Source: Diogma glabrata (taxonomy: Eukaryota; Arthropoda; Insecta; Diptera; Cylindrotomidae). Taken from it: a DNA stretch of 64,000 nucleotides. The stretch covers positions 1-64,000 of the forward strand of contig CAVNZG010001062.1 in NCBI GenBank assembly GCA_963693315.1, read 5' to 3'. Shown here piece after piece: positions 35,168 through 49,430 of this stretch. The translations under genes and the position numbers were made by a program. The notes beneath the pieces are model-generated. The model was not told the origin of the DNA. It saw only the letters and a program-made list of their open reading frames with translations, and ran no database searches. Within the stretch, counting starts at the first letter, position 1. Each line of letters starts with the position of its first letter.

Positions 35168-35965
35168 TTTTTTTTTTGTTTTTCCATCTCCGCTTATCAC
35201 AAATAGTCGTTTGGCATCAAAATTTTTCCGAAATTCCGAGATGAAGCCCATTGCAATAGGTAGATTTTTATATGAAATCTACCTAAAAATAAAAACAAAA
35301 GAGATTTTGATAATTTTTCTATGGTATTAAATGGGTTGATATTTTTCGTGTAAGGGTTGCATTATAATGCTTATAAAAATGGAACCTTTTGGGTTAGAAA
35401 GCTGAAATTTTTTGAGGCTATAGTTGAAAAGTATGTTTAAAAGCTAAGATGAATTTAAATAACATAAACTGAAACATGATGAAAGCATTGCCTTTTGCGT
35501 TTGTTTTAATTTCAACAGCCATAGGGTCTCAACCGTTAGACTTAAACTATTATTTTTGAAAATTTTGGAAAGATTTATATTTTAAGTACGTGAAAAAAAG
35601 TTTTCAACTATGAGCTTGGCCATTTCAGCTAGATCAAGGGCAGCAAAGTTTAGTAAATTTTTAAAACAGCTGATTTTTGAGGAACCTGAAACGCCAAAGT
35701 AGTCATCTGGATAAAAATGATAAAAAAAGGTTCAAATATTCAATATTTTTAAATTTTATTAAAATATTATTATTCAAACGGAAGTTATAGCGCCCTAGAT
35801 TATTCGACTTTTTAGGCTCTAGCCGCTTAACCGGTACCCGGATATGGCCAGTTCACGAACTTGTCCAAGACATTATTTGCCGAAACATACACAGAAAATT
35901 ATTTTAGTGTAGGTCGAAAAATGCGACCGTGAGAGTGCCGCTAAATTCCGTTATACCTCATATCG

Positions 35966-36083
<118 letters not shown>

Positions 36084-37116
36084 TTTTTTTTTTGTTTTTC
36101 CATCTCCGCTTATCACAAATAGTCGTTTGGCATCAAAATTTTTCCGAAATTCCGAGATGAAGCCCATTGCAATAGGTAGATTTTTATATGAAATCTACCT
36201 AAAAAGTGGATGCTGCCTTTAGTGCATTGATATCGATGTTTTACGCCAAAATAGATGGGTACGTAGACGCGCATAATATATTCTGCCAAATCGTATAAGT
36301 TCTTAGACGGCTCTGCGGTTGCAACATAGAGTCGAAGAACTCTGCTGGCTTTCGTTAGCCATCGCGCGTGATGAATTTTGCCCGGCATCCTATTAGCTAA
36401 AGCTGTTGGGCATTCACCAATTGACACAACGACAGGAATAGGACGAAAATTTTGAATCTGAGAAGTAAAATGCAAGGAAAACATAAGAATAAATAATTTG
36501 AAAATTGAAATACAGAATAAAATTCGATTAAGTGAATAGAATAGGATAAATATATGGATAAATCGAGTTACATAATACGTACTGGTAATTGCTTATCAAC
36601 GTTTTCTATTGATTTCGAAATAGTGCCCGATGCGACGCTGCCGTTTTAAAAAATATTTAAGTAGTATATTTGACTGCGTCAGCGGAGTATTTTAAGTAAA
36701 AACGGAGTATTAAAAAAAACACGCAAATAGTATATTTTGCTACAAGAAATGAAAACACCGGTTTGTATTTAATTTTAAACTTATTCATTTTGGAATTGGA
36801 ATATTAGATTTAGAGGACATATTTAATTTAACGTCGGCAAATTGTCTAAAAAAATATCAAAAATATTGTTATTAGTTTGTTTATAAAAAAGTTGCAGAAA
36901 AAATAATCATTGAAAAAAACGAATCTAATTGATTTTTTTTCATTAATTTGAGACAAATTGAAGTTGGTTTAATTTTTAGCGCACTTTATATTATGTTAAA
37001 GGTATAACCTAAAAGGATAAAATTATATTAGTTAAATTTATACATAACAGCGGAGTATAAACTTGATTAGCAAAGTAGTATCAAACTTAGAAAAGTAGCA
37101 AAAAACTCCGATAGTA

Positions 37117-38683
37117 CCCAAGTAACAATTCTTAGAGCTATTAGTATCAAGATACTGTACTGAAGCTCTAGAGAAGATTGTATGTTGCTAGTTGCGCGTT
37201 TAATTTGTCGAGTGATACTTGGAGCTCTAAACAAAATTATTGTTGCTTTATAAAATAGTTTTCGAAAACTCATAGCTCTAATAAAATATAGAGCAGGCAG
37301 TTGTTAGAATAGCATTACAATAGCTTCATAACCTAATATAGAGCTTTTAAACTAAAGTAGTGCAGCACCACTTATTATAGACCTATGAGCTGTATTTCAC
37401 CGTTGCAACAGCAAAGCGAGCTATAATTGAGCTTATTTAAAGCTATAAGCATTATAAAATCTTACTGTAATATAGCGTTAATGTCTATCTATAAACTGCT
37501 TTTTTCCAATATAAAAAGCGCTAAAATATAACAGAGCTTTATTTTTTACGTAAATTTTGAGGTATTGCGAGTTTTTGAATCTTCAATAGTTCAAAATGGT
37601 TGCGTTTTTCAGTCAAACGTTAGTTGAAATTGAAGCATTGACATTTGATTATGTGTGACATTTTCTTAAAATTTTAGAGCTTTCTTAATCACACTACTTC
37701 TATATAAAGCTATTTGCTTTGTAACATAATAAGTTTATTATACAATAAAGCATTTGTGACACGAGAAACAGAAAGAACAGTTTTACAGAGCAAATAGCTT
37801 TATAAAAAAGTAATGCGATTATGATAGCTCTATATTAAAATAAACCGTTATAAATAGCATTATAAAGGAGTAATATGTAATAGGTAGCTCTATATTGGTA
37901 TAATTTGCCACCATCTTCGTTTTTATAAAGATGGAGTAAAAAATATCACCATAATGGCCAAAAATGTTTTAATAATTATTTTTGATAATGATGTATTTTG
38001 GAAATATGACATATCACGATAACTGGATTTCTATTGTTAACCATTTATAACTAAGAATTTTTTTAAAGATGAATTCACCAAAATAAATTTATTTAACAAA
38101 CCTGAAACTGTGAAAAATGTTTCAAAATATTGAAAAAAAATTTATAATTTTTTTATTTTGCCACCAAATACACAAAACTAATAAGGGCGCACTAAAATTT
38201 TTGTTCTAAACTATCACTATTCACCATAAAAAATAAATGGCACATAAAATTTGTATACATATTTTCAATAAAAGTAATTACATATATTATTTATTTAAAG
38301 TATAACAAATTGCCATTTAATTTATAAAAGAATTTATTTGACAGAAACCATAACATCAAAACATTTTAAAACCATGTCAATATGTATTAGTTCATGTAAA
38401 CATAAAGTTTCATTGAAAAAATTACTTGTATTTGTATTCAAAAATTAATATTAGCTCTTAAAAACTCTAACAGTCAACCTTTATACAGCTAATATAGCTC
38501 TATTAAATATTATTAAACAACTTCCTTAGAGGAAATAATGCTGTAAAAGTAGCAAATTTAGCACCACAACAGCTCTGCTAGAGCTGTGACAGCGCTGCAT
38601 CAGCAAAATATAAAGCAACCAGCTGTATATTATAGCTCTAGAGCACTAGAAGAGCTTATATAAATCTGAAATTGTTACTTGGG
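37117..38683. mobile_element. 1567-bp MITE with CCCAAGTAACAATT ends, present only in copy A
   Basis: Ends CCCAAGTAACAATT and AATTGTTACTTGGG, TA on both sides (37115-37116, 38684-38685). Copy B has the empty site (ATAGTAGTAAC at about 46947). No ORF. The interior is rich in AGAGCT/AGCTCTA words on both strands, mainly near the two ends. Same termini and target as the 6.6-kb element at 23595. Confidence 0.93.
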
Positions 38684-39213
38684 TAGTAACTTCGACAGCG
38701 CTGATAACAATCATAAAGTTACCTTGAAAAACTTTTACGCTGAAACTTAGAAATCGATTTAAAATTATTCTTGCCTAGGTAGTGTACCCGGGTAGCACTT
38801 GTAGGTTCCAACGATTATGGTAACTCTTTTTTTTATGATTTATCTAATTTCTGCTATAAATAAATACAATTCGCTACAGTAGTCGAAACGTTGAAAATTT
38901 GAAAAATTTTCAAATATAGCCACACAATTTTATTATTATCAAAATTTTTTAAATTGGGTTGATATTTAGATCTGACTGGTCCATTTTATTATTAAAAATA
39001 CCAAAACAAGTTTATAACCTATCTAAATAAAATCGAAAAACAAACTGCTTTTCAACTACACAACTTATTCGAGGTAGAGTAAATTAAAGCAAATTTGAGT
39101 AAGTTTGATCTTCAATGGAACGCTACTAATGCTATTTAGCATAGAACAGAACTTCCTATTCTAATTTCTATCACATTTGTATTAAATATATATTCCACAA
39201 CTGTGTGTGAGCA
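38684..39213. repeat. Dispersed non-coding repeat (copy A)
   Basis: Shares GTGTACCCGGGTAG, ATGATTTATCTAATTTCTGC and TTTAGCATAGAACAGAACTT blocks with 10661-10950. No coding content. Confidence 0.55.
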
Positions 39214-40242
39214 TAGGGTGACCAGATCGAGAACTACAAAAAAGAGGACAAATTTTTATTAAGAGAGGGTCGCGGTTAATATTTTTAAAACTCATCAGAA
39301 AAGGTTCACTTTATTTTCGAGCTAAGAAAAAAAAATTTTGTTACAAAAAGAATTACATTTACTATCTCTACTTTTTTTCTTAGATAGCATATAAAAAGTC
39401 TATTTTCATGCCCTGTGAAAGTGTTTTTTTCCCCACTAAATCACAAATTGTAGTTGCATGGTATTTTCATGTAATTTGACAAAGTTTTTAAAACAAAGCC
39501 CTCATGAAAAAATAGAATATGAATTTTGAATGTTTCAATTTCTAATTTAATAATTTATAATATATAAATATCGTTTATACATGTACTATTTTAGGAAAAA
39601 TTTCATTTCCTGGACGCTATCACGTCTCGTGAACAAACGTTTCGTTTCACTCACGAAAAACAGTCTCTTTTAGCATTCCTTTTTCATTACTTTTTCCTTA
39701 CTTTTTCATTACTTTTTCATTGCTTTTTATTTACTTTTTCATTACTTTTTCATTACTTTATCCTTGCTGTTTCATTACTTTTTCGTTAGTTTTCCGTTAT
39801 TTTTGCGTTAATTTTTCATTACTTTTCATTACTTTTTGATTATTTTTTTATTACTTTGAGATAAAAAAAGTAATGAAAAAGTGATTGAGTAAAAAAGTGT
39901 TTGAAATGAAAAATTAATGAAAAGGCAAAGATAAAGTAAGGAAAAAGTAAAGAAAAATTAATGAAAAAGTAACGAAAAAATGGGGGAAAACTAACGAAAA
40001 AGTAACGAAAAAGTGATGTAAAAGCAATGAAAAAGTAATGAAAAAAGTAATGAAAAAAGTAATTCAAAAGTAATAAAAACGTAATGAAAAAGTAATGAAA
40101 TAGCAATGGAAAAGTAACGGAGAAATTGCGGAAAACTAACGAAAAAGTAATGAAAAAGTAATGCAAAAGTAATGAATAGACTTTTTATTTGATTTTCATT
40201 TTCTTTTATTTATTTTTCATATCTGTTTCATTTCTTTTTCAT
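39214..40242. mobile_element. hAT-like element, cut by the duplication breakpoint (copy A)
   Basis: Starts TAGGGTGACCAGATCGAGAA at 39214, identical to the element at 47480, and stops within the TTTTTCAT-rich minisatellite where copy B begins. The right end is missing here. Confidence 0.88.
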
Positions 40243-40257
40243 ATCTGTTTCATTTCT
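40243..40257. other. Tandem duplication junction with 15-bp filler
   Basis: ATCTGTTTCATTTCT repeats 40221-40235 and links the end of copy A to the start of copy B (ATTCGAAGTGG, inside the LINE endonuclease). A templated filler of this kind suggests replication-based or end-joining repair. Confidence 0.75.
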
Positions 40258-42899
40258 ATTCGAAGTGGAAGACCAGGTGGGGGAACATCAATTTTTGTTA
40301 AACCATCATTGAATTTCAATTTCATTGAGGGCAATTCGTTTAAAGAGAACGACGTGTTAGTTATTAAATCCCAAACTACTAACTTCCATATAATAGGTAT
40401 CTATAGACCACCACACACTAATGAAATTGAATTTCTCGAATATTTAAATTCCTACCTAGAAAAATATGTACATGCTACTGTTATAGGAGATGTGAATCTT
40501 AATTTACTTTTGCAAAAAGATCACATTATAGAACGGTATAAACGTGTCGTAGAATGTAATTCCTATCAATTCATTAATAAAATAAAACGAGTTCTTTACT
40601 CGTCCTTCAAATCGTATCAATACATTAATAGACCATATTATCACTACAGAATTCACCAAGCACTATCATATACTTTATAATACAATACACCTTAGTGACC
40701 ATAAATACATTATATTGACTAGTATCAATAACACCAAAACAAAAATTCCGGTTTATAAATCAGTAACAAAAATAGATTATCGAAATATACAAAATCAGTT
40801 GTCCAATATTGACTTCTCTCTAATCTCATTCGAAGATCTATATAATAAGCTAAGCAAAATAATAAGCCAAAGTACTAGCAAAACCAAAAAAATTCAAAAA
40901 AATTATCATAAAGCCTGGTCTACTCCTCTGTTGCTTAATAAAATGAAGGAAAGAGATCTGTTTTATAAACTAAAAAAAAAATATCCATTAAATCTATATT
41001 TCCTAGAACAATTTAAACGACTTCGTCATGAAATCAATGATCTCATAGTTACTCAGAAACGCTTATATTATTCCAATAAGTTCATGGACAATGTAAATAA
41101 TCCTAAGAAAACATGGGAAATAATAAATGAGATCTTACACAATCGCCCCCAACGTGAGAGTGTCGAACCTATTACCCTGAATCATAATAATTCGAACGTA
41201 TCCGATCAAGAACTAGTTGTTAAGGGTTTAAACGAACACTTCAACAATATAGGTCTTCAGATAAATACCAAAAACTGCCATCAACAAAGCTATAACATTA
41301 TTAACTCTGTAGCCCATCACCAACTTACAGATTTTAGTCCCGTTGATACTAATGAAATTAACGGTATAATAAATCAACTTGACTCTTCTGCGTCAACTGG
41401 AGTTGATGGAATTTCAACAAAATTTCTTAAAGCAAACTTAGCAAAATTTGGTCCAGTTATCAGAGATGGTATAAATTTAGCTTTTAAAAACAATACTTTT
41501 CCAGATTATCTAAAAATTGCCCGCATTATTCCAATTTTTAAAGGCGGCGATAAATCCAACAAAGGAAACTATAGGCCTATATCTGTGCTTCCTGTCATAT
41601 CCAAAATATATGAAAGAGCGATGCACAGTCGGATAATGGAGCATCTTAATCTTAACAATATTATCCATAAAAACCAATTTGGATTTAAAAAACATACAAA
41701 CACACTCTCCGCAACTCTCAATATGACTGAATCTCTTTATCGAAGCTTAGAAAAAAAATAAAAAGACAGCCTGTCTCTTTATAGATTTCATGAAGGCATT
41801 TGATTGTTTAAACTATACCACACTCTCCAAAAAACTACATGCAGCTGGAATTAGAGGGAATGCCCTAAAACTCCTCGAAAATTATCTTTCTAATAGGATG
41901 CAGTTTGTACAATTAAATGAATATTCCTCCGAATTACTAAAAGTGAAATGTGGCGTACCCCAAGGATCAATTCTTGGACCAATACTGTTCCTACTCTATG
42001 TAAATGACATTTTTTCATTGCCGTTAACGGGATCCATCCAATTATTTGCAGATGATGCAGCTATTATTTATAGCTGTAGAAATAATATTGAACTAAAAAC
42101 AGCTATCGAAAACGACCTGAAAATTCTCCAACATTGGCTTTCTCTCAATTCCCTTCAGCTAAATTGTAAAAAAACCCATTACATAATCTTCCACTGGAAA
42201 AATTATGACATACAGGATTCTTCGCTTGATTGTGTTTCGGTGAACGGTGAGACGATTAAAAGGGTTGACCATATTAACTATCTTGGTCTACATATCAGTG
42301 AGAAGCTAAATTGGACAACACACATAGAGTTTGTAAAATCAAAAATTGCACCGTATGTAGGCGCTTTTAGACGTATCGCTAAATACATTTACCACCCTGT
42401 ACTACATAAATTATATCATGCGTATATTAATTCTCAGTTATTGTACCTATTACCAATATGGGGAGCGGGATTGTCTTCAAAATTAAATGAACTACAGATC
42501 TTACAAAACAAATCTTTAAAAAATATGTACAATCTACCACCACGCTTCCCTACGAAACCTTTATATTCCAATTCCATCTTACCAATTCACAAGTTAAGAC
42601 ATTATGAATACATCTTTCTTATCTACAAGATATCGCACAAGTTAATTGTTGTCAATAACGCCCTTGTAACCAACTTTGAAGTAAGCAATAGGCAAAGTCG
42701 ATTCAGCAAGTACTATAAAACACAAAAATACACTAAAACTATTTCTATGAATAGCGCATTCTATAAAGGTATAAAGTTATTCAATGACCTGGACGAAGAA
42801 TACAAAGAACTAAAGATAAGCAAGTTTAAAAAACAATTAAGATTGAAACTTTTAAAGGAGTTTGGGCACGATTATGATATTTCTCACACCTTGAGCTAG
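40258..42899 (+). pseudogene. LINE ORF2, copy B, 5'-truncated with an extra 2-bp deletion
   Basis: Endonuclease from RSGRPGGGTSIF on. A 2-bp deletion (AAAACGAG against AAAACCCGAG of copy A) near 40588 shifts the frame, so the endonuclease tail (DHIITTEF in copy A) is lost from the first frame, which ends at 40680. The original frame is open again from about 40715 to 41761, then the shared A-run frameshift, then the RT palm and C-terminus to 42899. Apart from the 2-bp loss it matches copy A closely. An apparent Met-start 5' extension (40189-40257) is only readthrough from the minisatellite. Confidence 0.9.
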
Positions 42900-44907
42900 T
42901 CAAACACTTTGTTACGCCTGAAATTGATATTTGTATATAAAGCCTTATGAGCTACCAATTATCATCTCCCCAGTAGCATATATAGTAGTTTTTAGTAGTT
43001 ATCTTAATAAAAAATAAAACCAAATATTTTATAAGAATATAATATTTTATATGAACATAATTCTTGTATACATACTTCATGAATCGCTGATTATTCAAAA
43101 AAAATGTAAAATGAAATATCTTTATTACTATATAATTATTATAATTTTTTGCTTCACTTACTTAATTATAAACCGCATATTATTGTATATTGTTTTCCTA
43201 TATAAATTTAGTTTTTTGGAAAATAAATAATAAAAAAAAAAAAAAAAAAAAAAAATATATAAGATATATTATAGGATATAATAGCAATATAAGATTTAAT
43301 GTTGTCTAAGCCATATCTTTTTTGGTATCCGTTTTTGGTCGTTTCGCGCGCGATGTGATTGTAGAAGCAATCACACCTTCTCTATGCTCTTTTGTGGCTA
43401 CGACCGTTGCAGCCTCTGTAACGATTATGTGCCGTTCAGTGCCTTGAATGTGGAATGGGACCTCTGTAATGGTATCCGTTATGGTGCCATAATATTCTGC
43501 AAGCAATTCAAGTTCCTCGTAAGACCTTGTGCGCGTGTATGGTGGCTCTGTATATTGCAAATTCCAGTCGATGAGATCGTAATAGTGCTGGCAATCGAAC
43601 AATATTTGTGGACGGACGTACTCCCGAAGAATTCCGTATTCTTCTGCAAAACTATCGTCTCTTGATCGCAGTATTCTCTGGTAGCTGACTTGCCGAATAT
43701 TGGGGTCCTCGTCGAATATCATTGCCAGCAGCAGATTTGCCGAATGTGCGAAGTATGAATTACGTGCGAAAACATCCTTGATGATATTAAAATAATTGCT
43801 TGGTAAATACCGACTAAATTGAATGAGATTAAAAATCCCAGCGGCAGGTATATCCGCTAGAAATAGGTAGATTTCGGGGTCAGACGGTTTTGTGTCCAAA
43901 TAAAATTAGATAAGTCAGATTAGTTTAAATAAAAAATATAAGTAGAAACAGAATAATTCAAAAAAATTATCGAACCAAATTAAATACATTATCCGAACTA
44001 ACTCCATCAATACAATTTCGGAACAGTTTTATTTAAGTTGGTTTAAACTACTTTTAATAACATATTAAATCCACCAAAGATCAAATGAACTACGTCACAA
44101 CTACAATTATACCATCACACATAATTTATAATCAAACATTATCAAACAATTTTATTTCAAAATCATCTTTTGTTGTTGTGTTTTTTTGTTCTTATTTAAT
44201 CTTTTTCGAAACGGTTACTTAGTAAAAAAAATAAAAACAAAAGAGATTTTGATAATTTTTCTATGGTATTAAATGGGTTGATATTTTTCTTGTAAGGGTT
44301 GCATTATAATGCTTATAAAAATGGAACCTTTTGGGTTAGAAAACTGAAATTTTTTGAGGCTATAGTTGAAAAGTATGTTTAAAAGCTAAGATGAATTTAA
44401 ATAACATAAACTGAAACATGATGAAAGCATTGCTTTTTGCGTTTGTTTTAATTTCAACAGCCATAGGGTCTCAACCGTTAGAGTTAAACTATTATTTTTG
44501 AAAATTTTGGAAAGATTTATATTTTAAGTACGTGAAAAAAAGTTTTCAACTATGAGCTTGGCCATTTCAGCTAGATCAAGGGCAGCAAAGTTTAGTAAAT
44601 TTTTAAAACAGCTGATTTTTGAGGAACCTGAAACGCCAAAGTAGTCATCTGGATAAAAATGATAAAAAAAGATTCAAATATTCAATATTTTTAAATTTTA
44701 TTAAAATATTATTATTCAAACGGAAGTTATAGCGCCCTAGATTATTCGACTTTTTAGGCTCTAGCCGCTTAACCGGTACCCGGATATGGCCAGTTCACGA
44801 ACTTGTCCAAGACATTATTTGCCGAAACATACACAGAAAATTATTTTAGTGTAGGTCGAAAAATGCGACCGTGAGAGTGCCGCTAAATTCCGTTATACCT
44901 CATATCG

Positions 44908-45043
<136 letters not shown>

Positions 45044-45835
45044 TTTTTTTTTTGTTTTTCCATCTCCGCTTATCACAAATAGTCGTTTGGCATCAAAATT
45101 TTTCCGAAATTCCGAGATGAAGCCCATTGCAATAGGTAGATTTTTATATGAAATCTACCTAAAAATAAAAACAAAAGAGATTTTGATAATTTTTCTATGG
45201 TATTAAATGGGTTGATATTTTTCGTGTAAGGGTTGCATTATAATGCTTATAAAAATGGAACCTTTTGGGTTAGAAAGCTGAAATTTTTTGAGGCTATAGT
45301 TGAAAAGTATGTTTAAAAGCTAAGATGAATTTAAATAACATAAACTGAAACATGATGAAAGCATTGCCTTTTGCGTTTGTTTTAATTTCAACAGCCATAG
45401 GGTCTCAACCGTTAGACTATTATTTTTGAAAATTTTGGAAAGATTTATATTTTAAGTACGTGAAAAAAAGTTTTCAACTATGAGCTTGGCCATTTCAGCT
45501 AGATCAAGGGCAGCAAAGTTTAGTAAATTTTTAAAACAGCTGATTTTTGAGGAACCTGAAACGCCAAAGTAGTCATCTGGATAAAAATGATAAAAAAAGG
45601 TTCAAATATTCAATATTTTTAAATTTTATTAAAATATTATTATTCAAACGGAAGTTATAGCGCCCTAGATTATTCGACTTTTTAGGCTCTAGCCGCTTAA
45701 CCGGTACCCGGATATGGCCAGTTCACGAACTTGTCCAAGACATTATTTGCCGAAACATACACAGAAAATTATTTTAGTGTAGGTCGAAAAATGCGACCGT
45801 GAGAGTGCCGCTAAATTCCGTTATACCTCATATCG

Positions 45836-45912
<77 letters not shown>
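45836..45912. repeat. TA array, HINE monomer 2 (copy B)
   Basis: About 38 TA units, clearly shorter than its copy A counterpart. Confidence 0.95.
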
Positions 45913-45917
<5 letters not shown>

Positions 45918-47479
45918 TTTTTTTTTTGTTTTTCCATCTCCGCTTATCACAAATAGTCGTTTGGCATCAAAATTTTTCCGAAATTCCGAGATGAAGCCCA
46001 TTGCAATAGGTAGATTTTTATATGAAATCTACCTAAAAAGTGGATGCTGCCTTTAGTGCATTGATATCGATGTTTTACGCCAAAATAGATGGGTACGTAG
46101 ACGCGCATAATATATTCTGCCAAATCGTATAAGTTCTTAGACGGCTCTGCGGTTGCAACATAGAGTCGAAGAACTCTGCTGGCTTTCGTTAGCCATCGCG
46201 CGTGATGAATTTTGCCCGGCATCCTATTAGCTAAAGCTGTTGGGCATTCACCAATTGACACAACGACAGGAATAGGACGAAAATTTTGAATCTGAGAAGT
46301 AAAATGCAAGGAAAACATAAGAATAAATAATTTGAAAATTGAAATACAGAATAAAATTCGATTAAGTGAATAGAATAGGATAAATATATGGATAAATCGA
46401 GTTACATAATACGTACTGGTAATTGCTTATCAACGTTTTCTATTGATTTCGAAATAGTGCCCGATGCGACGCTGCCGTTTTAAAAAATATTTAAGTAGTA
46501 TATTTGACTGCGTCAGCGGAGTATTTTAAGTAAAAACGGAGTATTAAAAAAAACACGCAAATAGTATATTTTGCTACAAGAAATGAAAACACCGGTTTGT
46601 ATTTAATTTTAAACTTATTCATTTTGGAATTGGAATATTAGATTTAGAGGACATATTTAATTTAACGTCGGCAAATTGTCTAAAAAAATATCAAAAATAT
46701 TGTTATTAGTTTGTTTATAAAAAAGTTGCAGAAAAAATAATCATTGAAAAAAAACGAATCTAATTGATTTTTTTTCATTAATTTGAGACAAATTGAAGTT
46801 GGTTTAATTTTTAGCGCACTTTATATTATGTTAAAGGTATAACCTAAAAGGATAAAATTATATTAGTTAAATTTATACATAACAGCGGAGTATAAACTTG
46901 ATTAGCAAAGTAGTATCAAACTTAGAAAAGTAGCAAAAAACTCCGATAGTAGTAACTTCGACAGCGCTGATAACAATCATAAAGTTACCTTGAAAAACTT
47001 TTACGCTGAAACTTAGAAATCGATTTAAAATTATTCTTGCCTAGGTAGTGTACCCGGGTAGCACTTGTAGGTTCCAACGATTATGGTAACTCTTTTTTTT
47101 ATGATTTATCTAATTTCTGCTATAAATAAATACAATTCGCTACAGTAGTCGAAACGTTGAAAATTTGAAAAATTTTCAAATATAGCCACACAATTTTATT
47201 ATTATCAAAATTTTTTAAATTGGGTTGATATTTAGATCTGACTGGTCCATTTTATTATTAAAAATACCAAAACAAGTTTATAACCTATCTAAATAAAATC
47301 GAAAAACAAACTGCTTTTCAACTACACAACTTATTCGAGGTAGAGTAAATTAAAGCAAATTTGAGTAAGTTTGATCTTCAATGGAACGCTACTAATGCTA
47401 TTTAGCATAGAACAGAACTTCCTATTCTAATTTCTATCACATTTGTATTAAATATATATTCCACAACTGTGTGTGAGCA

Positions 47480-49430
47480 TAGGGTGACCAGATCGAGAAC
47501 TACAAAAAAGAGGACAAATTTTTATTAAGAGAGGGTCGCGGTTAATATTTTTAAAACTCATCAGAAAAGGTTCACTTTATTTTCGAGCTAAGAAAAAAAA
47601 ATTTTGTTACAAAAAGAATTACATTTACTATCTCTACTTTTTTTCTTAGATAGCATATAAAAAGTCTATTTTCATGCCCTGTGAAAGTGTTTTTTTCCCC
47701 ACTAAATCACAAATTGTAGTTGCATGGTATTTTCATGTAATTTGACAAAGTTTTTAAAACAAAGCCCTCATGAAAAAATAGAATATGAATTTTGAATGTT
47801 TCAATTTCTAATTTAATAATTTATAATATATAAATATCGTTTATACATGTACTATTTTAGGAAAAATTTCATTTCCTGGACGCTATCACGTCTCGTGAAC
47901 AAACGTTTCGTTTCACTCACGAAAAACAGTCTCTTTTAGCATTCCTTTTTCATTACTTTTTCCTTACTTTTTCATTACTTTTTCATTGCTTTTTATTTAC
48001 TTTTTCATTACTTTTTCATTACTTTATCCTTGCTGTTTCATTACTTTTTCGTTAGTTTTCCGTTATTTTTGCGTTAATTTTTCATTACTTTTCATTACTT
48101 TTTGATTATTTTTTTATTACTTTGAGATAAAAAAAGTAATGAAAAAGTGATTGAGTAAAAAAGTGTTTGAAATGAAAAATTAATGAAAAGGCAAAGATAA
48201 AGTAAGGAAAAAGTAAAGAAAAATTAATGAAAAAGTAACGAAAAAATGGGGGAAAACTAACGAAAAAGTAACGAAAAAGTGATGTAAAAGCAATGAAAAA
48301 GTAATGAAAAAAGTAATGAAAAAAGTAATACAAAAGTAATAAAAACGTAATGAAAAAGTAATGAAATAGCAATGGAAAAGTAACGGAGAAATTGCGGAAA
48401 ACTAACGAAAAAGTAATGAAAAAGTAATGCAAAAGTAATGAATAGACTTTTTATTTGATTTTCATTTTCTTTTATTTATTTTTCATATCTGTTTCATTTC
48501 TTTTTCATTACTTGTTCATTTTTTTTTATTTCTTTTTCCTTTGATTTCTTTGTTTCTTTTCTTTTATGAATTCAGAAACTCTTATTATGCCAAACTGGAC
48601 GAGGGTTGATTTTAATTGGTGATCACCCACACCACACATATTACTATTGTTGGTATTAACACATGGTTCGATGATCCAAGGAGCTGGGCGGTTTTTTGAA
48701 CAATTCGTGTTATGATCATTATTATCTGGTATTTAGTGGGATGCTCTATCATTTGTGTTAAACCATGGCAATCTTCAAGTAATTTATGACAACATTGTGT
48801 GAAACTTCGGTGTGAAACTTTGGTTTACTTTAGTTCTTTTTTAAATATTCAAAATGTTGACTGTTGTTGTTTCCGGTGCAGGTGAATAACTACCTAAGAT
48901 TTACCTGTTTCTCCAGTTGCCATGTTATTTATCAAATTTGATCTTCCTAAGTTAAATTAAGTCATTCAATTTTTATTTTGCACCCTTTAACACGATATTT
49001 TTAGTGTTCAGTTAAATTGTATGGAATTCATCGCGAACTGTATTAATGAGATCCAAATGTACTATATTTTGAGATCCAAGTTTGTTTCAAAATTATTTTG
49101 AAAAAATTTTTTTTATTAAATTCTTTTTGCTCAAGGAAAACGATAAAAAAAACATTTGCGTTGTGCTAATACTAAAAATTAATAACAAAAAGTTGTTCAA
49201 ATCTCAAGTTTTTTCATGCAAGCTTGCTGAAAGCTGGTTAGACTATCAGCGAGCTTGCATGGTAAATATATTTAGAAAAACTTTATTTAAAATATAAATT
49301 AAATAGCTAAGATATTTGACGAATGGCAAAAAGAGGACAAAAAGCATTATTTTGAAAAAAGATACCGGACACATTTTTTTGGCATCAAAGGAGGACTTGT
49401 CCTCTTAAAAGAGGACGTCTGGTCACCCTA
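47480..49430. mobile_element. hAT-like non-autonomous element, complete (~1.95 kb)
   Basis: TAGGGTGACCAGATCGAGAA at 47480 and GACGTCTGGTCACCCTA ending at 49430, with a shared AGAGGACAAATTT/AGAGGAC subterminal motif. The flanks (TGTGAGCA and GAGCAAAA) share only GAGCA, so no clean 8-bp duplication is left. No transposase. The middle is an inverted minisatellite (47945-48440). A short frame at 49082-49297 has no recognised domain. Confidence 0.82.
47945..48440. repeat. Strand-switching 11-bp minisatellite
   Basis: TTTTTCATTAC repeats (with CCTTAC, GTTAGT variants) fill 47945-48120. The inverse GTAATGAAAAA repeats fill 48134-48440. The two halves can pair into a long hairpin. The corresponding copy A stretch is 39680-40175. 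Reading frames through it give Phe/Tyr-rich nonsense. Confidence 0.9.

Noticed and set aside
39840..40166. Phe/Tyr-rich 108-aa frame (and its copy at 48106-48432) resembling a membrane protein
   Set aside because: It is a frame through the 11-bp minisatellite.
40189..40680. A protein starting with a Phe-rich leader fused to the LINE endonuclease
   Set aside because: The leader is hAT minisatellite sequence read through the duplication junction; it is an accident of the breakpoint.
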